DNA of 64,000 nt, taken from Streptomyces sp. NBC_01298. Lineage in GTDB: Bacteria; Actinomycetota; Actinomycetes; Streptomycetales; Streptomycetaceae. The stretch spans positions 8,184,001 through 8,248,000 of the forward strand of contig NZ_CP108414.1 in NCBI RefSeq assembly GCF_035978755.1, given 5' to 3'. The first letter of the stretch is position 1; each line of letters begins with the position of its first letter. The position numbers and the translations under genes are program-made. The notes under the pieces are model-generated. The model saw nothing but the letters and a program-made list of their open reading frames with translations, ran no database searches and was not told where the DNA came from. Below, piece after piece: positions 50,036-59,270 of this stretch.

Positions 50036-51090
50036 TGACCCTGACGCCCACGACCACGCCCGGCACCAGTGCCCCGCCCCCCGCCCCCGGTCCCCGCCTC
50101 GCGGACGGGCGGGGCGAACTCTCCGACTCCGTGATCGCGGCCCTGACATCGGGGGCCCCACCGGTGTACGCCCCCGGCACGGTGCTGAAGGCGGATCCGT
50201 GGGGCGAGGACCTGCAGCTCGCCCTCTACCTGCTGTACGAACCGCACTACCGGGGCTTCGAGGGAGTGGACGACGCCCGGGAATGGGACCCTGACCTGCT
50301 GCGGCTGCGCCGGACTCTGGAAGACCGGTTCCTGCACGCCCTGCACGCGGAACTCTCCGACGGGCCCAGATCGGTGGAGGACGCCCTCGCCCCGCTCCTG
50401 GTAGAACCCGTGGACCTCTCCGACAGCCTCAGCCACCACCTCGAAACCGAGGGCGAGCTCTGGCAACTGCGCGAGTACGCGGCCCTCCGCTCCCTCTACC
50501 ACCTCAAGGAGGCCGACCCGCACGTGTGGGTGATCCCCCGGCTGACCGGCCGGGCGAAGGCCGCGATGGTGGCCATCGAGTACGACGAGTTCGGAGCCGG
50601 GCATGCCGACCGCATCCACGCGCGGCTCTTCGCGGACCTCATGACCGACCTCGACCTCGATCCCGCGTACGGCCGCTACGTGGAACAGGCCCCGGCGTCC
50701 CTGCTCGCGACCGTGAACCTGATGTCCCTCTTCGGTCTGCACCGGGCCCTTCGCGGCGCGCTCGTCGGGCACTTCGCGTGCGTCGAGGTCACCTCTTCCC
50801 CCGGCTCCAGGCGCCTGGCCAACGCCATGCGGCGCTGCGGGGCCGGGCCGGCCGCCGAGCACTTCTACGCCGAGCACGTCGAGGCCGACGCGGTGCACGA
50901 GCAGGTCGTGCGCCACGAGGTCATCGGAGGACTGCTGGCCGACGAGCCGGGGCTGGAACCCGATGTCGCCTTCGGCTGCGCGGCGACCGTCCTCCTGGAG
51001 GACCGCCTCGCGACCCACATCCGTACGGCGTGGACGCGGGGAGCCAGCGCCCTGCGCACGCCTCTGCCCGGCCACGTCACCACCGCATAG
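50035..51090 (+). CDS. Iron-containing redox enzyme, haem-oxygenase-like (HDO) family
   Basis: A 351-residue protein of the haem-oxygenase-like diiron oxidase family (to which BesC, UndA and SznF's central domain belong). Carboxylate/His-rich helices are visible: AMVAIEYDEFGAGHADRIHA and the later AEHFYAEHVEADAVHEQVVR, with the E...H and H-x-E/D...H-E ligands expected for a dinuclear iron site. ATG 50035 overlaps the stop of the CDGSH gene by one base and has AGGAG upstream. The small Fe-S protein is a candidate electron donor. Substrate unknown. Confidence 0.85.
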   Translation: MTLTPTTTPGTSAPPPAPGPRLADGRGELSDSVIAALTSGAPPVYAPGTVLKADPWGEDLQLALYLLYEPHYRGFEGVDDAREWDPDLLRLRRTLEDRFLHALHAELSDGPRSVEDALAPLLVEPVDLSDSLSHHLETEGELWQLREYAALRSLYHLKEADPHVWVIPRLTGRAKAAMVAIEYDEFGAGHADRIHARLFADLMTDLDLDPAYGRYVEQAPASLLATVNLMSLFGLHRALRGALVGHFACVEVTSSPGSRRLANAMRRCGAGPAAEHFYAEHVEADAVHEQVVRHEVIGGLLADEPGLEPDVAFGCAATVLLEDRLATHIRTAWTRGASALRTPLPGHVTTA

Positions 51091-51180
51091 GGCGGATGCG
51101 GGTGTGCGCCCGGTTCAGGAGGACGCGACGGGGCAGGCGCGAGGGTGTCCCGTACGTACCCGACGATTCGGAGCCGTGTC

Positions 51181-53586
51181 GTGACCCCCTCCGAACAGCC
51201 CCTCCAGCAGAACGACCGGAGCCCTGCCACCCGAGGTCCTGCCACCCGAGGTCCTGACACCCGGAGTCCTTACGCGAGGGCAGCCGACTACGTGGCGGCA
51301 GCCCTGATCTTCCTCCAGGACAACGTCCTTCTGGAGGAGCCGCTGCGGCCGGAACACGTCAAACCGCGGCTGCTCGGGCACTGGGGCACCTGCCCGGGCA
51401 TCACCGCCGTGTACCGCGCCCTCAACGTCCTGATCCGGGAGCGCGGCGCCGACGTCCTCCTGATCACCGGGCCGGGCCACGGGGCGCCCGCCGTGCACGC
51501 CAACCTGTGGCTCGAAGGCACCCACGGGGACCGGGACCCGGAGCTGGCCAGGACAGGGCCCGGCCTGCGCGAACTGGCGCGGCGCTACTGCGCCCCGGAC
51601 GGCTTTCCGAGCCACCTCTCCCCGGCGGTACCGGGCACGCTCCACGAGGGCGGCGAACTCGGCTACGCCCTGGCGACGGCCTTCGGTGCCGCCCTGGACG
51701 CCCCTGACCGGATCGTCGCCTGCATCGTGGGCGACGGCGAGGCGGAGACCGGTCCCACCGCCGGGGCCTGGCACTCCACCAAGTACCTCGACCCGGTGAC
51801 CGGGGGAGCGGTCCTGCCCTTCCTGCACCTCAACGGGTTCAAGATCTCCTCGCCGACGGTCTTCGCGACGATGTCGGACGGGGAACTGGACGCGCTCTTC
51901 CGCGGCTACGGCTGGGACCCGCGGATCGTGGACGTCACCGGCGACCCGCCGGGAGAGCCCCTGACGGCCGCCGTCCTCGACGCGTACGGCGCCATCCGCG
52001 AGCTCCAGCGCCGTGCCCGAAACGGTGACCGGCCGTCCCTCCCCGCCTGGCCCATGATCGTGCTGCGCAGCCTCAAGGGCCGGGGCGCCCCCGAGGAGGT
52101 CGAGGGGACGGCGATCGAGGGGACCTTCCACGCCCACCAGGTGCCCCTGCCCGAGGCCCGAGAGGACCCCGTACAGCTACGAGCACTCGAAGACTGGCTG
52201 CGTTCCTACCGGCCCCGCGAACTGTTCGACGCACAGGGGCGGCCCACGGCCGGGGTGCTCGCCGCGATCCCCGAGGGGGACGCTCGCATCGGTGCCCAGC
52301 CCGCGGCGAACGGCGGCACCCTGCGCCGCCCCCTCGATCTGCCGCCGCTCGAACCGCACGCCGTCCACACCGGCGAGGGCCCCGGGAAGATGACGGCGAG
52401 CCCCACCCGGGTCCTGGGCGGCTGGCTGGCCGACCTCATGCGGAACACGGCAGTGAGCCGGGACTTCCGCATCGTCTCGCCGGACGAACTGGCCTCCAAC
52501 AAACTCGACGCGGTACTCGCCACCAGCGGGCGCGCGTACCAATGGCCGGCCGAGGAGTACTCCGAGGACCTGACCCGGTCGGGAAGGGTGATGGAGGTAC
52601 TGTCCGAACACAACTGCCAGGGCTGGCTCCAGGGCTATCTGCTCACCGGCCGGCACGGCCTCTTCCCCACCTACGAAGCCTTCGCGGCCATCGTCGACAG
52701 CATGGCCAACCAGCACGCGAAGTGGCTGAAGATGTCCCGGGAGGTCCCCTGGCGCGCGCCGGTCAGCAGCCTCACCTATCTCCTCAGCAGTGAGGGCTGG
52801 CGCCAGGAACACAACGGATACAGCCACCAGGGACCGGGATTCATCAGCAACCTGCTGAACCGGAAGAGCACCGTCACCGGCGTCTACCTGCCGCCCGACG
52901 CCAACACCCTGCTCGTCACCATGGAACGTCTCCTGGACGAGACGGGAAAGATCAACGCCGTGGTGGCGGGAAAGCACGAGGCCGCCCAGTGGCTCGACCT
53001 CGACGCCGCCCGCGCCCACTGCCGGGCCGGCGCGTCGGCCTGGGCATGGGCGGGTACTTACGGGGGCCGGGACCCGGAGGTCGTCCTCGCCTGCGCCGGA
53101 GGCATTCCCACCGTCGAATCGCTGGCCGCCGCCGAACTCCTGCGGCGCGACCTCCCCGATGCCCGGATCCGCTTCGTCAACGTCGTCGACCTGTGCGGCC
53201 TGGCACCGCCGGACCAGCACCCCCAGGGCATGCCTGACGAGGAGTTCCAGAGGCTGTTCGGCGGCACGACCCCCGTCGTCTTCGACTTCCACGGCTACCC
53301 GTCCGCCGTCCACCAACTGCTGCACGGGCGGCCGAACCCCGACCGCTTCCACGTCCGCGGATACGTCGAGGAGGGCACCACGACCACCCCGTACGACCTG
53401 CTCGCGCTCAACGGGACGACCCGTCAGGACATCGCCGCCGCCGTCCTGGAGCACCTGCCCGCCCACGCGGGCAGGGCCCGCCGACTCGCCGCGCGGTACG
53501 GGGAGCACCGCGACCGGCTCCGGAAGGAACTGCGCGGCACCGGTGTGGACCCGGCGGAGATCACCGAATGGAAGTGGGGGGCGTGA
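51181..53586 (+). CDS. xfp: Phosphoketolase
   Basis: An 801-residue xylulose 5-phosphate/fructose 6-phosphate phosphoketolase, a TPP enzyme that splits sugar phosphates to acetyl phosphate. Family signatures seen: LLGHWGTCPGITAVY, the TPP motif region IVGDGEAETGPTAGAWHSTK, GFKISSPTVFATM and EHNCQGWLQGYLLTGRHGLF. GTG 51181 (CGGAG upstream) is preferred to GTG 51145; the first 30 residues contain three 5-residue repeats. The acetyl phosphate would normally go to an acetate kinase, whose gene starts 4 bases inside this stop codon but is truncated. Confidence 0.95.
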   Translation: MTPSEQPLQQNDRSPATRGPATRGPDTRSPYARAADYVAAALIFLQDNVLLEEPLRPEHVKPRLLGHWGTCPGITAVYRALNVLIRERGADVLLITGPGHGAPAVHANLWLEGTHGDRDPELARTGPGLRELARRYCAPDGFPSHLSPAVPGTLHEGGELGYALATAFGAALDAPDRIVACIVGDGEAETGPTAGAWHSTKYLDPVTGGAVLPFLHLNGFKISSPTVFATMSDGELDALFRGYGWDPRIVDVTGDPPGEPLTAAVLDAYGAIRELQRRARNGDRPSLPAWPMIVLRSLKGRGAPEEVEGTAIEGTFHAHQVPLPEAREDPVQLRALEDWLRSYRPRELFDAQGRPTAGVLAAIPEGDARIGAQPAANGGTLRRPLDLPPLEPHAVHTGEGPGKMTASPTRVLGGWLADLMRNTAVSRDFRIVSPDELASNKLDAVLATSGRAYQWPAEEYSEDLTRSGRVMEVLSEHNCQGWLQGYLLTGRHGLFPTYEAFAAIVDSMANQHAKWLKMSREVPWRAPVSSLTYLLSSEGWRQEHNGYSHQGPGFISNLLNRKSTVTGVYLPPDANTLLVTMERLLDETGKINAVVAGKHEAAQWLDLDAARAHCRAGASAWAWAGTYGGRDPEVVLACAGGIPTVESLAAAELLRRDLPDARIRFVNVVDLCGLAPPDQHPQGMPDEEFQRLFGGTTPVVFDFHGYPSAVHQLLHGRPNPDRFHVRGYVEEGTTTTPYDLLALNGTTRQDIAAAVLEHLPAHAGRARRLAARYGEHRDRLRKELRGTGVDPAEITEWKWGA
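51223..51267 (+). repeat. 15-base tandem repeat in the phosphoketolase gene
   Basis: CCTGCCACCCGAGGT occurs twice exactly (51223-51237, 51238-51252) and once with three changes (51253-51267). It encodes PATRG-PATRG-PDTRS in the N-terminal leader, outside the TPP domain. Confidence 0.9.
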
Positions 53587-53705
53587 CCGGCCCCGGCCCC
53601 GTCCTCGTGCTCGGCGCCGGCTCCGCCAGCTTCCACCTCGCCGTCCTGGACGACCACGACGAGGTCAGCCTCAGCGGCAGCGTCGACCCCTGGCACGCTC
53701 CTCTG
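53583..53705 (+). pseudogene. ackA: 5' fragment of an acetate kinase gene
   Basis: GTG 53583 overlaps the phosphoketolase stop (GTGA). About 40 codons (GPVLVLGAGSASFHLAVLDD, then HDEVSLSGSVDPWHAP) resemble the N-terminal ATP-binding strand of acetate/propionate kinases (VLVLNxGSSSxK). The sequence then becomes unrelated and meets the end of a minus-strand ligase gene. The position directly after phosphoketolase strongly supports the identification, because xfp-ackA is a standard pair. Confidence 0.7.
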
Positions 53706-53753
53706 GCTGGTGAGTGGGCCCATGGGGGGCTGGGGGACGGATGGGCGAGGGAG

Positions 53754-54848
53754 TCAGGCCACGGAAGTCGCACTGGTGATCAGGGCGAGCAGTCCGGGCA
53801 GTCCCCCTTCGGCCCAGGCGCGGCGTTGGCGGTCGGCGGGGGTGCCCTCCCGCAGGAGCCGGTGGACCAGGGCGCTGACCTCCCGGAGATCACCGGCTTC
53901 CTCCAGCGCCGGGGTGATGTGGCGCAGGAGGGAGCAGAGCACGTCTCCGCTGCTGTGCGGGTGGCCGTACGGATCCAGCAGGGTCCGGTTCAGTCCGTGC
54001 CGGGCCGCGTGCCAGTTTCCGGCTTGCAGGAGTTCCTGGTCGCCCATGCTCAGGGGTGCGCCCGCCTTCTCCTCCGCGATCGCCGTCGCGACCAGCGCCC
54101 GTACGATGCCGGCGAGCATGACGGCGTCATCGGGCCGGAGCTGGACGTCCAGGCAGCGCACCTCGATGGTGGGGTAGCGGTCGGAGAGACGGGCCTGCCA
54201 GTACACCTGACCGCGGTCGGCGATCATTCCGGACTCCACCAGGGCTTCCAGGCGCCGTTCGTAGTCGGTGAAGCCGTCGAAGACGGGCGGCGGGCCGCTC
54301 ACCGGCCAGCGTCCGAAGATGATGGTTCGCCAGCTGGCGAAACCGGTGTCCCGCCCATCCCACAGAGGTGAGTTGCCGGACATGGCGAGCAGTGCGGGCA
54401 GCCAGCCACGGATCCGGTTCATGACCGCGATGCCTGTTTCGGCGTCGGGGATGGCCACGTGGACGTGCATGCCGCAGATCAGATGCTCGTCGACCAGCTG
54501 CCGCGCTTCCCCCTCCATGCGCAGGTAGCGCCGGGTCGGGGTCACGGGTACGGGCAGCGCCCCCCGGAAGGGTGCCGTACCCGTGGCGGCGATCCGGCAG
54601 CCGTTCGCCTCCGCGGCGGAGGCCACCGCATGGCGCAAGCGCAACAGGTGGCCGCCCACCTCGTCCAGGCTCGAACAGACGGGAGTGGCCACCTCGATCT
54701 GGGCCTGGAGCAGCTCGTCCTGGACCTCGGCCCGGTCGGCGAGCGGACCGAGCCCCGCTGTGCGGCGGACATCCTCCACCCGGGACGCCGGCAGCCCGGT
54801 CACCGGGTCCACCAGTACGTACTCTTCTTCGACGCCGACCGTGATCAC
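53754..54848 (-). CDS. YbdK-type carboxylate-amine ligase (second, divergent copy)
   Basis: A 364-residue GCS2/YbdK family protein ([60 protein letters not shown]). It is clearly homologous to, but distant from, the protein at 2233-3384. The metal/ATP-site His pair is kept. ATG 54848 begins the usual MxTVGVEEE sequence of the family. It faces the broken acetate kinase, so the DNA between 53705 and 53754 may be a recombination joint. Its substrate is unknown. Confidence 0.88.
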   Translation of the reverse strand: MITVGVEEEYVLVDPVTGLPASRVEDVRRTAGLGPLADRAEVQDELLQAQIEVATPVCSSLDEVGGHLLRLRHAVASAAEANGCRIAATGTAPFRGALPVPVTPTRRYLRMEGEARQLVDEHLICGMHVHVAIPDAETGIAVMNRIRGWLPALLAMSGNSPLWDGRDTGFASWRTIIFGRWPVSGPPPVFDGFTDYERRLEALVESGMIADRGQVYWQARLSDRYPTIEVRCLDVQLRPDDAVMLAGIVRALVATAIAEEKAGAPLSMGDQELLQAGNWHAARHGLNRTLLDPYGHPHSSGDVLCSLLRHITPALEEAGDLREVSALVHRLLREGTPADRQRRAWAEGGLPGLLALITSATSVA

Positions 54849-55334
54849 GTCCCGCGACTACCCCGCAACGCCTTGATCACGCCCCCGGGGCACCGAGGTC
54901 AGGGTGTGAAGAGGACCTTGACGGCGCCGTCCCGCTCAGTGGCGGGCTTGCAACCGCCGGAGGTGTGGCGGGACCAAGACCCGCATTCGGTTTGGGATCC
55001 GAAGAACGGGCCACAAGCGTGGACAGGGGAGTCCGCGGCGGTGAGCGCGCAGGGCTCCCGGGCGGCCCGAGCCGCGTAGTGGCCTCCCCCCCCGCCGCTA
55101 GGCGGCCGGGACGGCCCAATCCGCCACCCGAGCGGACCTCTGACGCCGGGAACGCGGTTCCGATGCCGTGGCCGTAGATGCCGTCCGCCGAAGTGCGCAC
55201 CCGGTTCGGCAGTCAGGCGCAGCCGCCGCGCGAGGCGCCCCGTCCCGGGGTCGCCGAGTCGCCGGGCGACATCTCCGGTCATATGTTCAGTAACGGACTG
55301 CGCACCGTGCGACAGCCAGGCGAAAGGGGCAGCC
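54849..55334. other. Intergenic region with a possible dehydrogenase remnant
   Basis: No complete gene. At 54899-54952 the minus strand reads CKPATERDGAVKVLFTP plus stop, similar to the C-terminal end of zinc-dependent alcohol dehydrogenases (the KxDGxxKxVLxP pattern). Nothing upstream continues it. The right half should contain the promoter of the PRC-barrel gene; I could not define it. Confidence 0.35.
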
Positions 55335-55688
55335 GTGAGTGAGTTCGACATCTGGGGCTACCGTCCGGAGACCGGCCATCAGGAGGGCGCCGAAATCATC
55401 GGCTACAAGGTCGAGGCCAAGGACGGCAGCATCGGTAAGGTCAGCAAGCACTCCGAGGCGGTCGGTGCCTCCTACCTCGTCGTCGACACCGGAGTGTGGA
55501 TCTTCGGCAAGCACGTGCTGCTGCCCGCCGGAACGATCGGCATGATCGACCTCGTGGAGGAGAAGGTCTACGTCGACCGGACGAAGGAGCAGATCAAGGA
55601 CGCCCCCGAATTCGACGACGCCAAGCACGGAGGCGACCCCTCCTACCTGGAGCGGTTCGCCCGCTACTACGGCATGCCGCACATGTAG
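55335..55688 (+). CDS. PRC-barrel domain protein (third copy)
   Basis: A 117-residue PRC-barrel protein related to 41756-42109: IIGYKVEAKDGSIGKVSKHS, LVVDTGVWIFGKHVLLPAGT, KVYVDRTKEQIKDAPEF, ending YYGMPHM. Codon use and G+C are higher than in the other copy. GTG 55335 is used, with the upstream AAAGGGGCAGCC as a modest ribosome site. No hydrophobic peptide gene accompanies this copy, unlike the other two. Confidence 0.92.
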   Translation: MSEFDIWGYRPETGHQEGAEIIGYKVEAKDGSIGKVSKHSEAVGASYLVVDTGVWIFGKHVLLPAGTIGMIDLVEEKVYVDRTKEQIKDAPEFDDAKHGGDPSYLERFARYYGMPHM

Positions 55689-55755
55689 CCCACGCGTGGG
55701 CGAGTTCGCCCGCCGTCACGCGTTCGGGGTCCGGCGTGGACGGGCGACGTACGCG

Positions 55756-56895
55756 TCAGCTGACCCGGAGACCGACCGCCAGCGTCAGTTCGAGGACGCG
55801 CTGTGGCGATGCGAGATCCGGAAACAGCTCCCGCAGCTGCGACATCCGGTACCGGACCGTCTGGGGGTGGACGAACAACGCCGCCGCCACCTCGTCCCGC
55901 CGGCCCTGGTGCAGCAGCCACGCCCGCAACGTCTCCTCCAGCCGGCGTGCGGTCGTGCCGGGCAAGGTTCGCAGCGGTGCGAGGGCTCGGGCCCGCAGGT
56001 CGGCGAACGCGTCCGCGTCGGCGCTCAGCACCAGCTCGGGCAGGTGGTCCTCGGTATCGCGAATGTCAGAGGAGAGGGAGCGCGCGCGTACGGCTCGTGC
56101 GTACGAGGCGGACGCACGGGTCCACGGCCGGGCAGGGCCGACCACCACGGTGCGGTCGGTCAGCTGCCGCAAGAGATGTGACCGGTCGGCATCGGGGACG
56201 AGCAGCACACCGGCAGCATCCGGCAGATCGTCGAGGACGAGGGTGCTCGAATCGAGCGCGCGGTAGGCGGGCCGGGCCTGGGCCGCGGGCAGCAGGACGA
56301 CGGTCAGCGAAACCGGAGGCTGCCACCCGGCCCGTTGGGCGGAGGCGAGCAGCACGTCCGTGCTCGCGCCGGCGAGGAGATCGCGGGCCAGGTGTTCCAG
56401 GTGGCGCTCGTGAGCCCTGCCCCGGGCGGCCAGTTCGTCGGCGTGGCCCGCGGCGCTCGCGGCCGAGAGCTCGTCGATGTAGGCGAAGGTCAGCTCGGCG
56501 AATTTGGCGACCTCGGCGGCGGGCAGACCTGCCGGTACGGCGCCCGCCGCCAGGCACCGCCAGGCCACGCGGGCGCCGACGCGGTAGGCGCTGAGCAGGG
56601 CGTCCATCGAACGGCCGTCGCGCACCTCGCCGCGGCCCAGCTCGTAGGCCGCGTCGCCGGCGTCGCCGCCCGTGACGTTCCCGGTGGCGAGGTCCAGGTA
56701 GTGCCCCAGGGCGGTGCGGACGGACCGGCGGATGGTGGCGCCCATGCGGCCCGACAGGGCGTTGGCGTAGGGCGGGACCTCGTCGATGATCGCCTGGACG
56801 ACCTCGTCGGCCGTGCTCTTCAGCGCGGCCCGAAGTGCTGTGACCGTCGTCTCATCCAGAGCCAGCTCACTGGCTCTGCGGACCGCATGCCCCAT
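55756..56895 (-). CDS. PucR-type transcriptional regulator
   Basis: A 379-residue regulator with a helical N-terminal domain (about 1-180), a GGDEF-like middle and a C-terminal PucR HTH_30 (GRRDEVAAALFVHPQTVRYR, MSQLRELFPDLASPQRVLEL). ATG 56895 is used. It is divergent from the ferredoxin reductase-desaturase operon and separated from it by 86 bases that include a perfect inverted repeat, the usual position of a local regulator of membrane-lipid desaturation in Streptomyces and mycobacteria. The inducer is unknown. Confidence 0.88.
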   Translation of the reverse strand: MGHAVRRASELALDETTVTALRAALKSTADEVVQAIIDEVPPYANALSGRMGATIRRSVRTALGHYLDLATGNVTGGDAGDAAYELGRGEVRDGRSMDALLSAYRVGARVAWRCLAAGAVPAGLPAAEVAKFAELTFAYIDELSAASAAGHADELAARGRAHERHLEHLARDLLAGASTDVLLASAQRAGWQPPVSLTVVLLPAAQARPAYRALDSSTLVLDDLPDAAGVLLVPDADRSHLLRQLTDRTVVVGPARPWTRASASYARAVRARSLSSDIRDTEDHLPELVLSADADAFADLRARALAPLRTLPGTTARRLEETLRAWLLHQGRRDEVAAALFVHPQTVRYRMSQLRELFPDLASPQRVLELTLAVGLRVS

Positions 56896-56934
56896 GTTTT
56901 GTTCCCTACGGACAATTCAGCCGATCAGATTCAC

Positions 56935-56950
56935 GTCCTGCGGACAGGAC
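56935..56950. promoter_or_regulatory. Operator-like inverted repeat
   Basis: GTCCTG, CGGA, CAGGAC: a perfect 6-bp palindrome between the PucR gene and the reductase gene, 31 bases before the latter's ATG. Candidate site for the adjacent regulator. Confidence 0.45.
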
Positions 56951-56981
56951 TTTACGCCCTGAAGCGCAGCAAGCTGGAGCC

Positions 56982-58037
56982 ATGACGAGCACAGCCCTCC
57001 GCAGCAGGGCCTGGAAACTGCTGGAGATGGTCACGACGCCGCTGCTGCCGTCGGACTACCTCGACCTGGTCAGCCCGCTGCGTGCGGGCGCCGACCTGCG
57101 GGGGCGCATCGAGGCCGTGCACCCCGAGACGGGGGACGCCGCGACCATCGTGATCAGGCCGGGACGCGGCTGGCGCGGCCACACGGCCGGTCAGTACGTG
57201 CGGATCGGGGTCGACGTCGACGGGGTGCGCCTGTGGCGTGCCTACTCGCTCACCTCGCCGACGGACCGCCGGGACGGCCGCGTCACGATCACCGTGAAGG
57301 CGATCCCGGACGGCAAGGTCAGCAACCACCTGGTCCGCAAGGCGCAGCCGGGCACGCTGATCCAGCTCGACCAGGCGACCGGTGACTTCGTGCTGCCGCG
57401 GGCCAAGCCCGCCAAGGTGCTCTACCTGACGGCCGGCAGCGGCATCACGCCCGTGATGGGCATGCTGCGCGACTCCGAGCTCGACGACGTCGTCATGGTC
57501 CACTCCGCGCCACAGCCGCACGACGTGATCTTCCGCAGCGAGCTGCACGACCTGGTGGCCGCGAAGAAGCTGCGTCTCACCGAGCTGCACACCGACACGG
57601 ACGGCATGCTCGACATCGCCCGCCTCGCCGAACTCGTGCCCGACTGGGCCGAGCGCGAGACCTGGGCCTGCGGACCCGCCGGCCTGCTCGACGCCGCCGA
57701 AGCGCACTGGACCGAGCACGGCGTACAAGAGCGTCTGCACACCGAACGCTTCCGCGCCGGCATCGTCGTCACCGGTGACGGCGGCGAAGTCACGTTCAGC
57801 GCCACCGGCAAGACCGTCGAGGCGGACGGCGCCACACCGCTGCTGGACGTCGGCGAGGAGGCCGGCGTGCTCATGCCCTCCGGGTGCCGCATGGGCATCT
57901 GCTTCGGCTGCGTCACGCCGCTCAAGGCGGGCGCCGTCCGCGACCTTCGTACCGGCGAGATCACCGAGGCCGAGCCGGGCGTCCTCATCCAGACCTGCGT
58001 GTCCGCCGCGGCGGGCCCTTGCGACATCGAACGGTAG
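56982..58037 (+). CDS. Ferredoxin-NAD(P)H reductase with 2Fe-2S domain
   Basis: A 351-residue FNR-type electron-transfer protein. The FAD domain has WRAYSLTSPTD (R-x-Y-S/T), the NAD(P) domain starts VLYLTAGSGITPVMGML, and the C-terminal plant-type ferredoxin domain has C-R-M-G-I-C-F-G-C and a later Cys (IQTCVSAA). It passes electrons from NAD(P)H to the desaturase encoded 8 bases downstream, like the MSMEG/Rv3230c-DesA3 pair of mycobacteria. ATG 56982 is the natural start. Co-transcribed with the desaturase. Confidence 0.93.
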   Translation: MTSTALRSRAWKLLEMVTTPLLPSDYLDLVSPLRAGADLRGRIEAVHPETGDAATIVIRPGRGWRGHTAGQYVRIGVDVDGVRLWRAYSLTSPTDRRDGRVTITVKAIPDGKVSNHLVRKAQPGTLIQLDQATGDFVLPRAKPAKVLYLTAGSGITPVMGMLRDSELDDVVMVHSAPQPHDVIFRSELHDLVAAKKLRLTELHTDTDGMLDIARLAELVPDWAERETWACGPAGLLDAAEAHWTEHGVQERLHTERFRAGIVVTGDGGEVTFSATGKTVEADGATPLLDVGEEAGVLMPSGCRMGICFGCVTPLKAGAVRDLRTGEITEAEPGVLIQTCVSAAAGPCDIER

Positions 58038-58044
58038 GAGCACC

Positions 58045-59163
58045 TTGACCGCCATCGACCCCACCGCCCACCTGACCGCGGAGCAGATCGAGGAGCTGGG
58101 CCGCGAGCTGGACGCGATCCGCGACGAGGTGATCGCCGACCGTGGCGAGAAGGACGCCGCCTACATCCGCAAGGTCATCTCGGCGCAGCGCAAGCTCGAG
58201 CTGGTCAGCCGGGGTGTCCTGCTGTTCTCGATCTTCCCGCCCGCGTGGCTGATCGGCACCGCCGGTCTGTCCGTGGCGAAGATCATGGACAACATGGAGA
58301 TCGGCCACAACATCCTGCACGGCCAGTGGGACTGGATGCGGGACCCGAAGATCCACTCCACCACCTGGGAGTGGGACCACGTGTCCCCGTCCGAGCAGTG
58401 GAAGCACTCGCACAACGAGCTGCACCACACGTACACCAACGTGATCGGCAAGGACAACGACCTCGGCTACGGCATCATGCGCGTCGACGAGGACCAGAGG
58501 TGGCACCCGTTCCACCTCGGCCAGCCGCTGTGGAACTTCCTCAACGCCTGCTTCTTCGAGTACGGCATCGCGGCGTACGACCTGGAACTCGGCAAGAACC
58601 TGCACAAGCGCCGCCGCAAGAACCCGGAGTTCCGCGCGCGGGCCAAGGCCGTGGGCCGCAAGATCCGCAAGCAGGTGCTCAAGGACTACGTGATCCACCC
58701 GCTGCTGTCGGGCCCGTCGTTCCTCCCCACGCTCGCCGCCACGTTCACCGCGAACCTGGTCCGCAACATCTGGACCCACTCGGTGATCATGTGCGGGCAC
58801 TTCCCCGAGGGCGTACAGGTCTTCGAGCGCCGGTCGATCAAGAACGAGACGCGCGGCCAGTGGTATCTGCGCCAGATGATGGGCTCGGCGAACATCAGCG
58901 GCAGCAAGGCCATGCACTTCATGAGCGGCAACCTGTCGCACCAGATCGAGCACCACCTGTTCCCGGACCTGCCGAGCAACCGCTACGCCGAGGTCGCGGT
59001 GAAGGTGCGCGCGCTGTTCGAGAAGTACGAGCTGGAGTACGTCACCGGCCCGCTGCCCAAGCAGGTGTTCTCCGCCTGGCACAAGGTCTTCCGGCTCTCG
59101 CTGCCGAACAAGAAGCCCAAGGTCAAAACGCCGGCCCGCGAGCAGGAGCTCGTCGCGGCCTGA
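58045..59163 (+). CDS. Membrane fatty acyl desaturase
   Basis: A 372-residue integral-membrane desaturase that inserts double bonds into fatty acyl chains. All three histidine boxes are present: GHNILHG, HSHNELHHTY and HQIEHHLFPDLP. Hydrophobic helices include LFSIFPPAWLIGTAG and the region after the third TWEW segment. The start is TTG 58045, supported by GGTAGGAG 5 bases upstream. It resembles stearoyl-type delta-9 desaturases (DesA3-like) and is paired with its reductase upstream. The exact substrate and bond position are not determined. Confidence 0.93.
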   Translation: MTAIDPTAHLTAEQIEELGRELDAIRDEVIADRGEKDAAYIRKVISAQRKLELVSRGVLLFSIFPPAWLIGTAGLSVAKIMDNMEIGHNILHGQWDWMRDPKIHSTTWEWDHVSPSEQWKHSHNELHHTYTNVIGKDNDLGYGIMRVDEDQRWHPFHLGQPLWNFLNACFFEYGIAAYDLELGKNLHKRRRKNPEFRARAKAVGRKIRKQVLKDYVIHPLLSGPSFLPTLAATFTANLVRNIWTHSVIMCGHFPEGVQVFERRSIKNETRGQWYLRQMMGSANISGSKAMHFMSGNLSHQIEHHLFPDLPSNRYAEVAVKVRALFEKYELEYVTGPLPKQVFSAWHKVFRLSLPNKKPKVKTPAREQELVAA

Positions 59164-59270
59164 TCCCCGGTACCGGTCCCCCTTCTCCGGCCCCTGAATG
59201 CTTACGCCGTCCGGGTGGGGGACCGCCGGGCACTCCCTGTGGTCGCGGCACGCGATGCCATGCTGTGCCG

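Noticed and set aside
51223..51267. Repeat array that might be a CRISPR or regulatory iteron
   Set aside because: Only three 15-base units without spacers, in frame inside the phosphoketolase leader; a simple coding repeat.
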